The position numbers and the translations under genes were made by a program. DNA of 64,000 bases from DATMTS01 sp035564555 (GTDB lineage Bacteria > Actinomycetota > Actinomycetes > Actinomycetales > Microbacteriaceae), in NCBI GenBank assembly GCA_035564555.1, contig DATMTS010000055.1, forward strand, positions 62,001 through 126,000. The letters are read 5' to 3'. Position 1 is the first letter of the stretch. The number at the start of each line of letters is the position of its first letter. A model generated the notes under the pieces. It made no database searches, was not told where the DNA came from, and saw only the letters and a program-made list of their open reading frames with translations. Shown here one piece after another: positions 15,987-26,781 of this stretch.

Positions 15987-16961
15987 ATGAATCCCGTCGA
16001 AATCGTCGTTTTAGGCCTCATAGCGGGCTGCACCATCTTTCTGGGCCTTCCGGTGGGGCGGATGCCCGCATCCTCCACCAAGCTGCGTGCGCTGCTCAAC
16101 GCAGTGACGATCGGGGTGCTGCTGTTCCTGGTCTGGGATGTGCTCTCCGCTGCCGTGGAACCCGTCGAGGGCGCGCTGCAGGAGGCGACCAAGGGCACCG
16201 GCTCCTGGTTCGGATTCGCCGGGCTGCTCATCATCTTCTTCGGCTCGATCGCCATCGGCCTGCTCTCGCTCGTCGCTTACGACCGGTGGGTGGCGCGCCG
16301 GGTCACCGCTCGCGCGGCGGCGGTGGCCGCAGCGACCGCGGCGCACGCTGCTCACGAGGCTCACGCGGGCGACACCACCGGTGCTGCGACCGGAAGCACC
16401 GCGGTCGCAGCCCCGGCCACGAGCGCACCGGCGGACGGAACCGCGCAGGTCACCATCGACCGCCTCCAGGGAGCAGAGCTGGGCGGGGTGCTGCGGCTGC
16501 ACGAGCCCGGCAGCCGTCTCGCCTTCCTGATCGCCGTGGGTATCGGATTGCACAACTTCGCCGAGGGTCTGGCGATCGGCCAGTCGGCGGCGGCCGGCCG
16601 GCTCGGCCTGGCCGTCGTGCTCGTGATCGGCTTCGGCCTGCACAACGCGACAGAGGGATTCGGCATCACGGCTCCTCTGGCCGGTTGGTCCTCCAAGCCG
16701 TCGTGGGGGCAGCTGTCGTTGCTCGGACTGATCGGCGGGGGCCCGACGTTCGTCGGCACCGTGGTCGGCCAGCTCTGGGTGAACGACGTCGTCTCGATCG
16801 CGTTCCTCTCGCTCGCCGCCGGATCGATCCTGTATGTGATCGTGCAGTTGGTCGGGGTGGCCATGAAGTTCGGCCGCAATCACTGGCTCTACACGGGATT
16901 GCTGATCGGCCTGTTCGCGGGCTTCGCCACCGACTTCATCGTGTCGGCCGGCGGAGCGTAA
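15987..16961 (+). CDS. ZIP family divalent metal transporter
   Basis: A 324-residue membrane protein with about eight hydrophobic segments. The first metal-site helix has LHNFAEGLAIG (His189, Asn190, Glu193) and the second has LHNATEGFGI (His219, Glu223), the ZIP signature pair. The long cytosolic loop (about residues 105-175) is Ala-rich with a short His cluster (HAAHEAH, 120-126), common in ZIP metal-sensing loops. It would import Zn, Fe or Mn down a gradient. The preceding DtxR-like box suggests iron or manganese control, arguing against a purely zinc role. Its last 26 bases overlap the convergent alpha-galactosidase gene. Confidence 0.9.
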   Translation: MNPVEIVVLGLIAGCTIFLGLPVGRMPASSTKLRALLNAVTIGVLLFLVWDVLSAAVEPVEGALQEATKGTGSWFGFAGLLIIFFGSIAIGLLSLVAYDRWVARRVTARAAAVAAATAAHAAHEAHAGDTTGAATGSTAVAAPATSAPADGTAQVTIDRLQGAELGGVLRLHEPGSRLAFLIAVGIGLHNFAEGLAIGQSAAAGRLGLAVVLVIGFGLHNATEGFGITAPLAGWSSKPSWGQLSLLGLIGGGPTFVGTVVGQLWVNDVVSIAFLSLAAGSILYVIVQLVGVAMKFGRNHWLYTGLLIGLFAGFATDFIVSAGGA

Positions 16962-18138
16962 CAGCCACCCGATACATCACGACCGAGTGCGGCGAGACGC
17001 TCGCCCGGATGTCGCCCGCGCTGACCACGGTCGCCTTCGACCAGAGATCGGTCAACAGGTAACCGGGGGCCGACGGCAGGCCCGCCGCCGCCGCCGTAGT
17101 GCCGAACCGGGCCGGTGCGTCGCCCGCGTTGAAGAGCACGACGGCGCGATCGCCGTTGCTCAGCCGCTTCACCACCACCCAATGACCGTGCTCGCGCGAG
17201 ACGGGCACGCCCTGGTGACCCGCGGCATCCTGGTCGACGGCGATCACCTGTCGGTTCAGGTAGATGGCGCGGTCGGCGGCCGAGATGGTGCGCAGATCGG
17301 TTCCGGCCAGCAACGGGGCGGCCATCACCGCCCAGAGGCTGAACTCGGCACGGTACTCGGCGGTGGACATCCCGCCGTTGCCGACCTCGAGCATGTCCGG
17401 GTCGTTCCAGGCACCGGGCCGGGCGAACGCGTGCAGGTCGACGTTCTGCGTGTAATTGCGCAGCAGGTGCGCATAGTCATCCTTGATGTCGTGGGTGGTG
17501 CGCCACAGTTCCGCCATACCGGGCGCCCAGGTCCACGGTTGCTGCTCGCCCCATTCGCAGATGGAGTACACGATCGCTCGCCCGGTCGCCTTCAGAGCTT
17601 CGCGCATCGCGGAGTATCGGGCGAGGTACTGGGCGCGGGTGGTCAGAGCGGCGTTGTGGCAGTTGTCGTACTTGAGATAGTCGACTCCCCACGCGGCGAA
17701 GCGCGCCGCATCCTGCCGTTCGTGCCCGAGACTGCCCGGGTAGCCCTCGCAGGTCTTCGTGCCGGCATCCTCGTAGATGCCGAGCCGGAGTCCCCGCGCG
17801 TGCACATAGTCGGCGACGGCTCGGATGCCGCCGGGGAACTTCACGGGGTCGGGCACCAGGTCGCCCGCGGCGTTGCGGTGCGGCAGCATCCAGCAGTCGT
17901 CGATATTCACATACCGGTAGCCGGCCGCCTTCATGCCGTTGTCGACCATCAGGTCGGCCGTGTGCTGCACGAGCCCCGCGCTCACGTCGCAGCCGAAGGC
18001 GTTCCAGTCGTTCCAACCCATCGGCGGAGTCGGAGCGAGCGCATCGGCGATGCCCGGCGGATCGCTCGCCGATTGGATCACCGCGACGGCGATGAGCATC
18101 GCGACGACGGCGACCGTTCGACCGCCGCGCCTTCTCAT
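16936..18138 (-). CDS. Secreted GH27 alpha-galactosidase
   Basis: A 400-residue glycoside hydrolase family 27 protein that would remove terminal alpha-galactose from oligosaccharides or galactomannan outside the cell. An N-terminal Arg-rich hydrophobic signal peptide (residues 1-32) precedes APTPPMGWNDWNAFGC, the family start. The nucleophile is Asp158 in YLKYDNC and the general acid/base lies in WNDPDML (244-250). A short beta-domain closes the protein. There is no carbohydrate-binding module. It sits between a metal transporter and a cell-wall polymerase, with no sugar transporter beside it. Gene length matches the family minimum. Confidence 0.92.
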   Translation of the reverse strand: MRRRGGRTVAVVAMLIAVAVIQSASDPPGIADALAPTPPMGWNDWNAFGCDVSAGLVQHTADLMVDNGMKAAGYRYVNIDDCWMLPHRNAAGDLVPDPVKFPGGIRAVADYVHARGLRLGIYEDAGTKTCEGYPGSLGHERQDAARFAAWGVDYLKYDNCHNAALTTRAQYLARYSAMREALKATGRAIVYSICEWGEQQPWTWAPGMAELWRTTHDIKDDYAHLLRNYTQNVDLHAFARPGAWNDPDMLEVGNGGMSTAEYRAEFSLWAVMAAPLLAGTDLRTISAADRAIYLNRQVIAVDQDAAGHQGVPVSREHGHWVVVKRLSNGDRAVVLFNAGDAPARFGTTAAAAGLPSAPGYLLTDLWSKATVVSAGDIRASVSPHSVVMYRVAVTLRRPTR

Positions 18139-18161
18139 GCGTCAAGTGTGGCGCATGGCAC

Positions 18162-20714
18162 TCAGGAGCCCTGCTGCCGGCGCGTCGGCAGCGGCTTGAT
18201 CACGACCTCGAACTCGTCGAGCACGTCGCGCGTGTACGTCTGGAGGTCGATCGTGCTCGCCGGCACCTCGCCGCGCAGGTACGCACGCATGCCCTCGGCG
18301 AGCGCCTCATCGGTCTGCGCGACGATGTGGATCGAGTCATTGGGCAATGCGTCGTGCACCGACGTGAAGTCGACCGACACGATCGGCAGACCGACCACGG
18401 CGGCCTCCAAAAGCACCATCGGCTGACCCTCGTAATTGCTGGAGAGAACGAAGCAGTCGGCCGCGGCCATGATGGCGAACGGGTTGTGATACGAGCCGGT
18501 GAGAAATGCGACAGCACCGATCCCGAGCTCTTCGATGACCTCCTGCAACCGGCCCCGCAACGGACCCTGTCCCACGATCAGCAATCGGGAATCCGGGTGC
18601 TCCCGGTGCACCTGCGCGAACGCGCGCAGCAGGCGTTCCTGGTTCTTCTCCGGCGATAGTCTGCCCACCGAGACGAACCAGCGGGTACCCTGCTTGTCGG
18701 CCACCTGCTTCGCCCAGTCGGGCACGATGCGAACGGGCTCCGCGCCCTCCTCGAGAAGCGGGGCATCCGGGTCGACGGGATGGTCGGGCAGCTCGCGCAC
18801 GTCTGCCCGGGCCTCGACGCGCACCCGGTCGGCGTCGATCAGGTTGCGCACGGCCGTGAACCGTTCTTCGGGTGCGTAGCCGGCCAACTGCCTGCGGTTC
18901 AGCTCGTTCAGGCGCGGTGACACCGACACGAGATGGTCGAAGTCGCGGTACAGGCCGAACACGGCGGGCAGGCTGCGGCGCATCGACTTCTTGCCGTTGA
19001 CCTCACGATGCACCTCCGCCGCCATGTCGTTGTGCAGCCAGATCGAGCGGGTGGCGGGTGGCGAATGCAGCAGTAGCGTCGCCCAGAACGGGCTGTATCC
19101 GCTGAAGTCGATCACGTCATCGAAGCGCACATCGCCGAAGCAGCGAGCCCATTCCTCGTCCCAGAGGGCGCGCTGCGCCGGGTCGGTGCGGTGCAGCTCG
19201 ACGTCTCCCCGGCGCCCCGCAACGCGACGCTTGAGGTGCTCGAGCTTGGCTCCGTTCATGCCGCCGACCCGAGGGAACTGGCGCACCGCCGGGTGGATCT
19301 TGTCTTGATTCGCGCGTTGCTGCGCACGGGCCGACGCCGCCAGCAGCACCGAGACGTCGTACCGGTCGTGGTCGACGTTGCGCAGGAGGTTGAGTGCCGA
19401 TGCCGTGATGCCATTTGAGCGCATGCCTCCGAGGTACAGCAGGATCTTCTTGCGATCGTCCTGCGCGGCATCGCGCACTCGGAGTCCCTCGGTTCCGCCG
19501 CGGAACACGATGTCGATCACGCGGTCGGTGACAGACCCGTCTTCGTACGGGGTGAAGCGCTGCTGCCACTGGCGGTACCGCTCGCCGATCTCCCCGGATG
19601 CCGTGCCGTCGGACGCCAGCAGCTCGCGGAGCCGCGCCGCGGCATCCGTCGCGCTCGTGCACACCGGTCCCGGCCAGTCCCGGGGCGGGAAGTAAACGCC
19701 TCGGACATCCGAGTAGTCGGCCATGTCGGGCGTGTAGAACGCGATCGGCCGCCCCGTCGCCAGGTAATCGAAGAAGATCGACGAGTAGTCGGTGACCAAT
19801 GCGTCTGCGATGCCGAGCATCACGTTGGTCGGGATCTCGTTGGGCACCAGAATGCGTTTCAACTGCGGGTCGGATGACGCGAAGCCGTGCACGACCTGGT
19901 GCGTCTTCAACAGCACGACGTGGTCGTCGCCCAGTTCGCGTTGCAGTTCGGCCGTCGCCTCGACCAGCGTTTCGACGTCGTCCTCGGGTCGACTGAACGA
20001 GGTGCCCTTCCACGTAGGCGCGTACAGCACGATGGTGCGATCGCCGACCGGCACTCCCGCGTCGGCCAGGCGACGGCGCGCGGCTGCCGCACCCGACGCG
20101 TCGAGCAACTGACGGTCGATGCGCGGGTAGCCCTCTTGGATGATGCGTCCGCGGTAGATGCCGGCGAGGCGGTACGCCGACTCGTACATGGTCGTCGTCA
20201 TGAAGTCGTTGGCGGCCAGGAGAAAGTCGGCCGCGACGAAGTTGCGCAGCGTGTTCGCGGAGTCGGCGGGCCCGTTCGGCATGTCGTAGCCCATGCGCTT
20301 GAGCGGCGTCCCGTGCCAGGTGTTGAGGTAGGTCTGGCCCGGCCGCTTGCTGAAGGCGGGCGGGAAGGTCGCGTTGTTGATCAAGTACTGGCTGGTGGCC
20401 AGCGCCGCGAAGTACTCCCGGGAGCGGTAGGTCACGAAGCGCACGTTCGGCACGTGGGCGAACTCCAGCACGCTCGAGCGGTACTGCTTCGGATCGGAGA
20501 GCACCCAGATGTGCTCCAGTTCGGCGAACGCAGGATCGTTCAGCAACCGGCGGAAGATGGCCTCCGGGTTGCAGAGCATGCCGTTGCCGGCGAACGACTC
20601 GTAGAGCACCGTGCCGCTGCGGATCGGCTTCTTGCGCGAGGCGGCGTGACTGCTGGCCTCGAATGCCTTGACCGCTCGTCGCCCGTAGCGGCGTGCCCGC
20701 CCCAAGATCGTCAC
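18162..20714 (-). CDS. CDP-glycerol glycerophosphotransferase fused to a GT4 glycosyltransferase
   Basis: An 850-residue two-domain enzyme. The N-terminal part (about 30-400) is a TagF/TagB-type CDP-glycerol:polyol-phosphate transferase, with TYLNTWHGTPLKRMG (129-142), GYPRIDRQLL and LVTDYSSIFFDYLATGRPI. The C-terminal part (about 420-850) is a GT4 glycosyltransferase with SVGRLSPEKNQERLLRAF and the EX7E-type SNYEGQPMVLLEAAVVGLP. Together they would extend and glycosylate a teichoic-acid-like or glycerol-phosphate surface polymer at the cytosolic membrane face. The GTG at 20714 is chosen because GAAGGAG lies 6 bases upstream, shorter than the open frame to 20744. No other teichoic acid gene is nearby. 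Acceptor and sugar donor are unknown. Confidence 0.88.
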   Translation of the reverse strand: MTILGRARRYGRRAVKAFEASSHAASRKKPIRSGTVLYESFAGNGMLCNPEAIFRRLLNDPAFAELEHIWVLSDPKQYRSSVLEFAHVPNVRFVTYRSREYFAALATSQYLINNATFPPAFSKRPGQTYLNTWHGTPLKRMGYDMPNGPADSANTLRNFVAADFLLAANDFMTTTMYESAYRLAGIYRGRIIQEGYPRIDRQLLDASGAAAARRRLADAGVPVGDRTIVLYAPTWKGTSFSRPEDDVETLVEATAELQRELGDDHVVLLKTHQVVHGFASSDPQLKRILVPNEIPTNVMLGIADALVTDYSSIFFDYLATGRPIAFYTPDMADYSDVRGVYFPPRDWPGPVCTSATDAAARLRELLASDGTASGEIGERYRQWQQRFTPYEDGSVTDRVIDIVFRGGTEGLRVRDAAQDDRKKILLYLGGMRSNGITASALNLLRNVDHDRYDVSVLLAASARAQQRANQDKIHPAVRQFPRVGGMNGAKLEHLKRRVAGRRGDVELHRTDPAQRALWDEEWARCFGDVRFDDVIDFSGYSPFWATLLLHSPPATRSIWLHNDMAAEVHREVNGKKSMRRSLPAVFGLYRDFDHLVSVSPRLNELNRRQLAGYAPEERFTAVRNLIDADRVRVEARADVRELPDHPVDPDAPLLEEGAEPVRIVPDWAKQVADKQGTRWFVSVGRLSPEKNQERLLRAFAQVHREHPDSRLLIVGQGPLRGRLQEVIEELGIGAVAFLTGSYHNPFAIMAAADCFVLSSNYEGQPMVLLEAAVVGLPIVSVDFTSVHDALPNDSIHIVAQTDEALAEGMRAYLRGEVPASTIDLQTYTRDVLDEFEVVIKPLPTRRQQGS

Positions 20715-20747
20715 CGACGGCTCCTTCCGTGCGCCGGCGCGCATCGA

Positions 20748-20813
20748 GAGCCGGACCGGTGGACCAGTCTAGAACGACCTGCTCCGAAGGGGCTGTACCG
20801 GTGTCGCCGGCTC
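20748..20813 (-). terminator. Interrupted hairpin after the FUSC gene
   Basis: GAGCCGG-ACCGGT (20748-20760) pairs with ACCGGT-gtcg-CCGGCTC (20797-20813) with a 4-base bulge. On the minus strand it forms right at the FUSC gene stop and before the fused transferase gene, so it may end or stabilise that transcript. No T-tract is present. Confidence 0.35.
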
Positions 20814-21888
20814 ACACGAACGGTCGGGCGGCGTCGATGATCCGGCGCAGCGCGAGGGATGCGGACACGGCACCGGCAGCCGAGCTCGGCGGGCCCTGCA
20901 CGCTTTCGTCGAGCGATCGCTCGAACCGGCGGAACGCCTCCTCCGCATCGTCGAGCCGATCGGAGGCATCGTCGGCGTGGATCGGCGCCGCAACGAGTCC
21001 GGCGGTGCGGTCGATCGCCTCGCCGAGTTCCTGGCGCACGCCGACCCGAATCGGGAACCGCGCCAGTTCGCGCTCTTCGAATCCGCCCAGCACATCGGTC
21101 AGATCGCGTACGAAGAACAGCACCCGCTCCAACGCGCGCAACCGCCGGTAGTCCTCGTCGATCTGGTCGCTCACCCTGCGACCGCGCGGATTGCCGCGAC
21201 GCGCCTCGTCGGCCTGCTCAACGGCATCCCGAACCTCGCGCTTGGCGTTCTCCAGCCGCGCGAGAGCGCGCGACCAGTCGCGTTTCTGCGGGTCGTCCTC
21301 GGTGAACGCGGCGGCCATCTCGCGCAGGTGGCGTGCCACGAGATCGCGCAGCCCGTTGAGCCGCTCGCGCGCGCTGCGCGTGTAGAGCGGGGGCAGGATC
21401 AGCAGATTGACGGCTACTCCGACGAGGATCCCGAACAGAACGTGGATCAGATAGTTGGCCGAGTACTTGTCTGCGTCGGCACCGCCGATCAGCAGCACGA
21501 AGAGTCCGGCGATCGGCACCCAGTTGCGGCTGTCGCCGAGCACGTGCCAACCGGCGATCAGCACCCCGACGCCGACGATGATCGCCACCGATGCCACGTG
21601 CGGGATCGGAATCCAGATCACCGCGAACGCGAGTGCCGCTCCGATCGCGAGAGCGAGCAGCGCCTGCAACCCGGTGCGCAGCGAGAGCATGATCGTCGGG
21701 TACATGCTGATCACCGCGCCGAGCGGTGCGTAGTAGGAGTACTGCGCATCGGTGAACGGCAGGTCAGGCGCGACGTACCAGGCAAGGGACGCCGCGAACG
21801 CGGTCTTGGCCGCCAACAGCAGTCGCGGCCGGGCGTCGAGCTCGCGGGCCCACCGGCCGGGTCGGATTCGCAAGGGCGCGGATGCCAT
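20812..21888 (-). CDS. FUSC / aromatic-acid-exporter-like membrane protein
   Basis: A 358-residue protein with about six hydrophobic segments between residues 25 and 165, starting RPRLLLAAKTAFAASLAWYVAPDLPF, then a long charged, helical cytosolic C-terminus (residues 180-358). That layout fits the FUSC (fusaric acid resistance-like) or DUF939/ArAE group, thought to export aromatic acids. The C-terminal half is rich in Arg, Glu and Ala, with predicted coiled-coil character (RALARLENAKREVRDAVEQADEAR). It is the upstream gene of a possible two-gene unit with the fused transferase, 97 bases away. Substrate unknown. Confidence 0.8.
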   Translation of the reverse strand: MASAPLRIRPGRWARELDARPRLLLAAKTAFAASLAWYVAPDLPFTDAQYSYYAPLGAVISMYPTIMLSLRTGLQALLALAIGAALAFAVIWIPIPHVASVAIIVGVGVLIAGWHVLGDSRNWVPIAGLFVLLIGGADADKYSANYLIHVLFGILVGVAVNLLILPPLYTRSARERLNGLRDLVARHLREMAAAFTEDDPQKRDWSRALARLENAKREVRDAVEQADEARRGNPRGRRVSDQIDEDYRRLRALERVLFFVRDLTDVLGGFEERELARFPIRVGVRQELGEAIDRTAGLVAAPIHADDASDRLDDAEEAFRRFERSLDESVQGPPSSAAGAVSASLALRRIIDAARPFV

Positions 21889-21935
21889 GGTGCACCACGG
21901 TTACGCAGCGGCGACCCGCGCGCAAGCCCTTGCGG

Positions 21936-23546
21936 TCAGAGACCGCGCCCGTCGCGCTTGCCACGGGTGGGAACCCGGCGGGCTGCTGCCACCGGGAATT
22001 GCCCGGTGTACGCCTGTCGTTCTCGAGCGATCTGCAGGATGCGCCCACGCGCGGCGTACCATCCGGCTATCAGCAGCGGAACGATGATGACCAGCGACGC
22101 GATCGTGTAGGTGCCGGCGGGATAATCCAGCGCCATCAGCACGAGCACCGCGACGAGGAAACCGAGCGTCAGATACGAGGTGTACGGCGCACCGAAGAGC
22201 CGGAACGAGGGCCGGTCCAGCCTGCCCTGCAACGACCAGCGCCGCAGCCGTATCTGACACAGGATGATCGTCGCCCAACTCGAGACGATGCCCAGCGCAG
22301 ACACGTTGAGCACGATCTCGAACGCCTCGTGCGGAACCACCAGGTTGAGCAGCACTCCGAGCAGCGCGACGCCGAAGGTGAGCAGGATGCCGCCGAACGG
22401 CACGCCTCGCCGGGAGATGTGGCCGGTGAAGCGCGGCGCTCCGCCGTTCACCGACATCGAATGCAGGATGCGCCCCGTCGAGTACAGACCGGCGTTCAGG
22501 CTCGAGAGCGCAGCAGTGAGCACCACGAAGTTCATGATGGAGCCGGCGATCGCCGCGGTCTGCGGCGATCCGACGTGCGAGAAGAAGGTCACGAACGGGC
22601 TCTCGGTCGCCGAGTAGGCCGACGAGGGCAGCAGCAGGGCGAGCAGCAGGATCGACCCGCAATAGAAGACCCCGATGCGCAGCACGACACTGTTCACGGC
22701 ACGCGGCATCACCTTGCGCGGCTGAGGCGTCTCGCCGGCCGCCGTGCCGACCAGTTCGACGCCCGCGTAGGCGAAGACGACGCCCTGGATGAGCACGACC
22801 GCCACGATCACGGTGTTCAATCCGTGCGGCAGCAGGCCGCCGTGCGCGGCGAGCATCGGGATGCCGGTCGCACCCTTGTCTGTCGGCCAGGCCAGCGACA
22901 GGAAGACGATGCCGATCACCAGGAACGCGACGAGGGCACCGACCTTGATCAGAGCGAACCAGAACTCCATCTCGCCGAACACCTTGACCGAGATGAGGTT
23001 GAGCGACAGCACCAGGACGAGGGCGATCAGTGCCAGCAGCCACTGCGGCACGCTCGTGAACACCGACCAGTACTGGGCGTACACGGCCGCAGCCGTGGAG
23101 TCGACGATTCCTGTCATCGCCCAGTTCAGAAAGTACATCCAGCCCGCGACGTATGCCGCCTTCTCACCGTAGAACTCGCGGGCGTACGAGACGAACGAAC
23201 CTGAGGACGGACGGTGCAGCACGAGTTCGCCCAGCGCGCGCAGGATCAGGAAGGCGAAGAACCCGCACAGCGCGTAGACGAAGATCAGCATCGGGCCTGA
23301 CTGGTTCAACCGGCCGCCGGCGCCGAGGAACAGGCCGGTGCCGATCGCGCCGCCGATCGCGATCATCTGCAACTGCCGCGACGACAGCGACTTGTGATAG
23401 CCCTCCTGCTCGCTCGCGAAGTCCTGTACGGCGGCAGCCACGTCGCCGACGTGTTCGCGCTCGTTCTCGAGCGCATCCTCCGGATCGTGCTCCGCATTCC
23501 ATTCGGGCACTCGCGGCCGCGTCGACTCTGGTTCTTTCACACTCAT
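21936..23546 (-). CDS. ansP: Amino acid permease, AnsP/GABA-permease type
   Basis: A 536-residue APC-superfamily permease with 12 hydrophobic segments. The cytosolic N-terminus is unusually long (about 55 acidic residues) before YHKSLSSRQLQMIAIGGAIGTGLFLGAG, the conserved first helix. GELVLHRPSSGSFVSYAREFYG follows, as in L-asparagine permeases. It would import asparagine or a related amino acid with protons. Two starts are possible: ATG at 23546, and GTG at 23540 in the same frame, the latter better spaced from GGGGAG. That ribosome site lies at the foot of a perfect 12-bp hairpin (23550-23605), suggesting translational control. Confidence 0.8.
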   Translation of the reverse strand: MSVKEPESTRPRVPEWNAEHDPEDALENEREHVGDVAAAVQDFASEQEGYHKSLSSRQLQMIAIGGAIGTGLFLGAGGRLNQSGPMLIFVYALCGFFAFLILRALGELVLHRPSSGSFVSYAREFYGEKAAYVAGWMYFLNWAMTGIVDSTAAAVYAQYWSVFTSVPQWLLALIALVLVLSLNLISVKVFGEMEFWFALIKVGALVAFLVIGIVFLSLAWPTDKGATGIPMLAAHGGLLPHGLNTVIVAVVLIQGVVFAYAGVELVGTAAGETPQPRKVMPRAVNSVVLRIGVFYCGSILLLALLLPSSAYSATESPFVTFFSHVGSPQTAAIAGSIMNFVVLTAALSSLNAGLYSTGRILHSMSVNGGAPRFTGHISRRGVPFGGILLTFGVALLGVLLNLVVPHEAFEIVLNVSALGIVSSWATIILCQIRLRRWSLQGRLDRPSFRLFGAPYTSYLTLGFLVAVLVLMALDYPAGTYTIASLVIIVPLLIAGWYAARGRILQIARERQAYTGQFPVAAARRVPTRGKRDGRGL

Positions 23547-23549
23547 TCT

Positions 23550-23605
23550 CCCCGCGCCGTGGCCGCTTGTGTTCTGGCGACACTACTCCGGGGCACGGCG
23601 CGGGG
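23550..23605 (-). promoter_or_regulatory. 12-bp perfect stem occluding the ansP ribosome site
   Basis: CCCCGCGCCGTG (23550-23561) and CACGGCGCGGGG (23594-23605) are perfect complements across a 32-base loop containing a small GTGT/ACAC inner stem. In the minus-strand RNA the 3' arm ends GGGG, which is the ansP ribosome site, 3-10 bases before the candidate starts. The structure begins 11 bases after the clpB stop, so it can also be the clpB 3' hairpin. Confidence 0.6.
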
Positions 23606-23615
23606 TCCAACGCGG

Positions 23616-25769
<2,154 letters not shown>

Positions 25770-25813
25770 CTGTTGTCCCTTCCGGTGGCGGAGGTCTGCG
25801 ACGTTCCTCAAAA

Positions 25814-25834
25814 CTTGAGTCGATTTAGCTCAAG
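25814..25834 (-). promoter_or_regulatory. HAIR element (HspR operator) of clpB
   Basis: CTTGAGT-N7-GCTCAAG matches the HspR-associated inverted repeat (CTTGAGT-N7-ACTCAAG) at 13 of 14 arm positions with exact 7-base spacing. It lies 45 bases upstream of the clpB ATG. In Streptomyces and Mycobacterium HspR represses dnaK and clpB operons through such sites. Confidence 0.88.
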
Positions 25835-25925
25835 TTTATCGACCGCATCGCGATTCCGCCAGCCCAAGGGCGTCCAGCCGGTCGGCGCGGCCCCGGCGAC
25901 ACACCCTGCCGCCGGAGCCCTCCGG

Positions 25926-26639
25926 TTACGCGGTCGCGCCCGCCAGCTGAGGATAGACGGCCTCCAGCGGTGCACTGAGCGCGGCCTTCAACTGCACCGA
26001 GGTGTCGTCGGCGAGAACCTCGTACTCGCCGGCGGCGACCGCGTCGAAGACGCGGCGTACGAGCTCGGCCGGGTCGAACTTGGGCTCGGTGGCGTGCGCG
26101 GCCATGGGGGTGTCCACATAACCGACGTGCACCCCGACGACGTGCACACCTTCGGGGGCGAGTTCGAGACGCAGCGAGTTCGTCGCGGACCACAGAGCCG
26201 CCTTCGTGGCACTGTAGATGCCGGCGACAGCGAACCAGCTCAGCGCGGAGTGGATGTCGATGATCACCGACTCGCTCTTCGCCGACAGCACCGGCGCGAA
26301 CGCGCGGGCCAGAAACAGCGGGCCGAGGAAGTTCGTCTCGACGTTGGCACGGATCTCCTCGTCGGTGTGCGTGAGGATGCCCGGGGTGGCGGGCGAGGCG
26401 CCCGCGTTGTTGATGAGCACGGTCACGTCGGGCGCCGCCTCGACGGCCGCCCGCACCGAGGCGGGATCGGTGACGTCGAGGGTGAGCGGCACGATGCGCT
26501 CGTCGTCCCAAGCGCGGGGGTTGCGGGCGGTGGCGTAGACCTTGGCCGCGCCCCGAGCGAGAGCTTCGTGCACGAACCGGGTGCCGATTCCGCCGTTGGC
26601 TCCGGTGATGAGGACGACGGCTCCGTTGAGTGTGGGCAT
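25926..26639 (-). CDS. Short-chain dehydrogenase/reductase
   Basis: A 237-residue classical SDR: TGANGGIG cofactor loop at residues 12-19, NNAG-type ILINNAGA near 80, catalytic Ser in IDIHSALSW and the Tyr-Lys pair in YSATKAALW near 150. Arg after the second strand (ATARNPRAW) suggests NADPH use. The ATG at 26639 (AGGAA upstream) is chosen over an open frame to 26741, which would cross the TetR operator. It is divergent from a TetR regulator and is probably its target. A 14-bp palindrome, CCGGAGCCCTCCGG (25912-25925), abuts its stop. Substrate unknown. Confidence 0.88.
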   Translation of the reverse strand: MPTLNGAVVLITGANGGIGTRFVHEALARGAAKVYATARNPRAWDDERIVPLTLDVTDPASVRAAVEAAPDVTVLINNAGASPATPGILTHTDEEIRANVETNFLGPLFLARAFAPVLSAKSESVIIDIHSALSWFAVAGIYSATKAALWSATNSLRLELAPEGVHVVGVHVGYVDTPMAAHATEPKFDPAELVRRVFDAVAAGEYEVLADDTSVQLKAALSAPLEAVYPQLAGATA

Positions 26640-26740
26640 GGTGTTCCTGCTTTCTTGAGGATGTGACGATCGGACGCGACGCTTGCCGCGGGAGGATGAC
26701 CACAGGCGCATCCGAGCCCGTCCAGTAGCGACCACTCTCA

Positions 26741-26760
26741 TAACTGAGTATAGTCAGATA
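26741..26760. promoter_or_regulatory. Candidate TetR operator between SDR and TetR-MFS genes
   Basis: The 20-bp TAACTGAGTATAGTCAGATA is palindromic at 16 of 20 positions, with CTGA...TCAG cores. It contains TATAGT, a likely -10 hexamer for the rightward operon. It lies 22 bases before the TetR ATG and about 100 bases before the SDR gene. Confidence 0.7.
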
Positions 26761-26781
26761 TTATTCCCGGGAGGACGTGGC

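Noticed and set aside
26683..26781. Upstream extension of the TetR gene
   Set aside because: It would translate across the palindromic operator and lacks a ribosome site; the ATG at 26782 has GGAGG.
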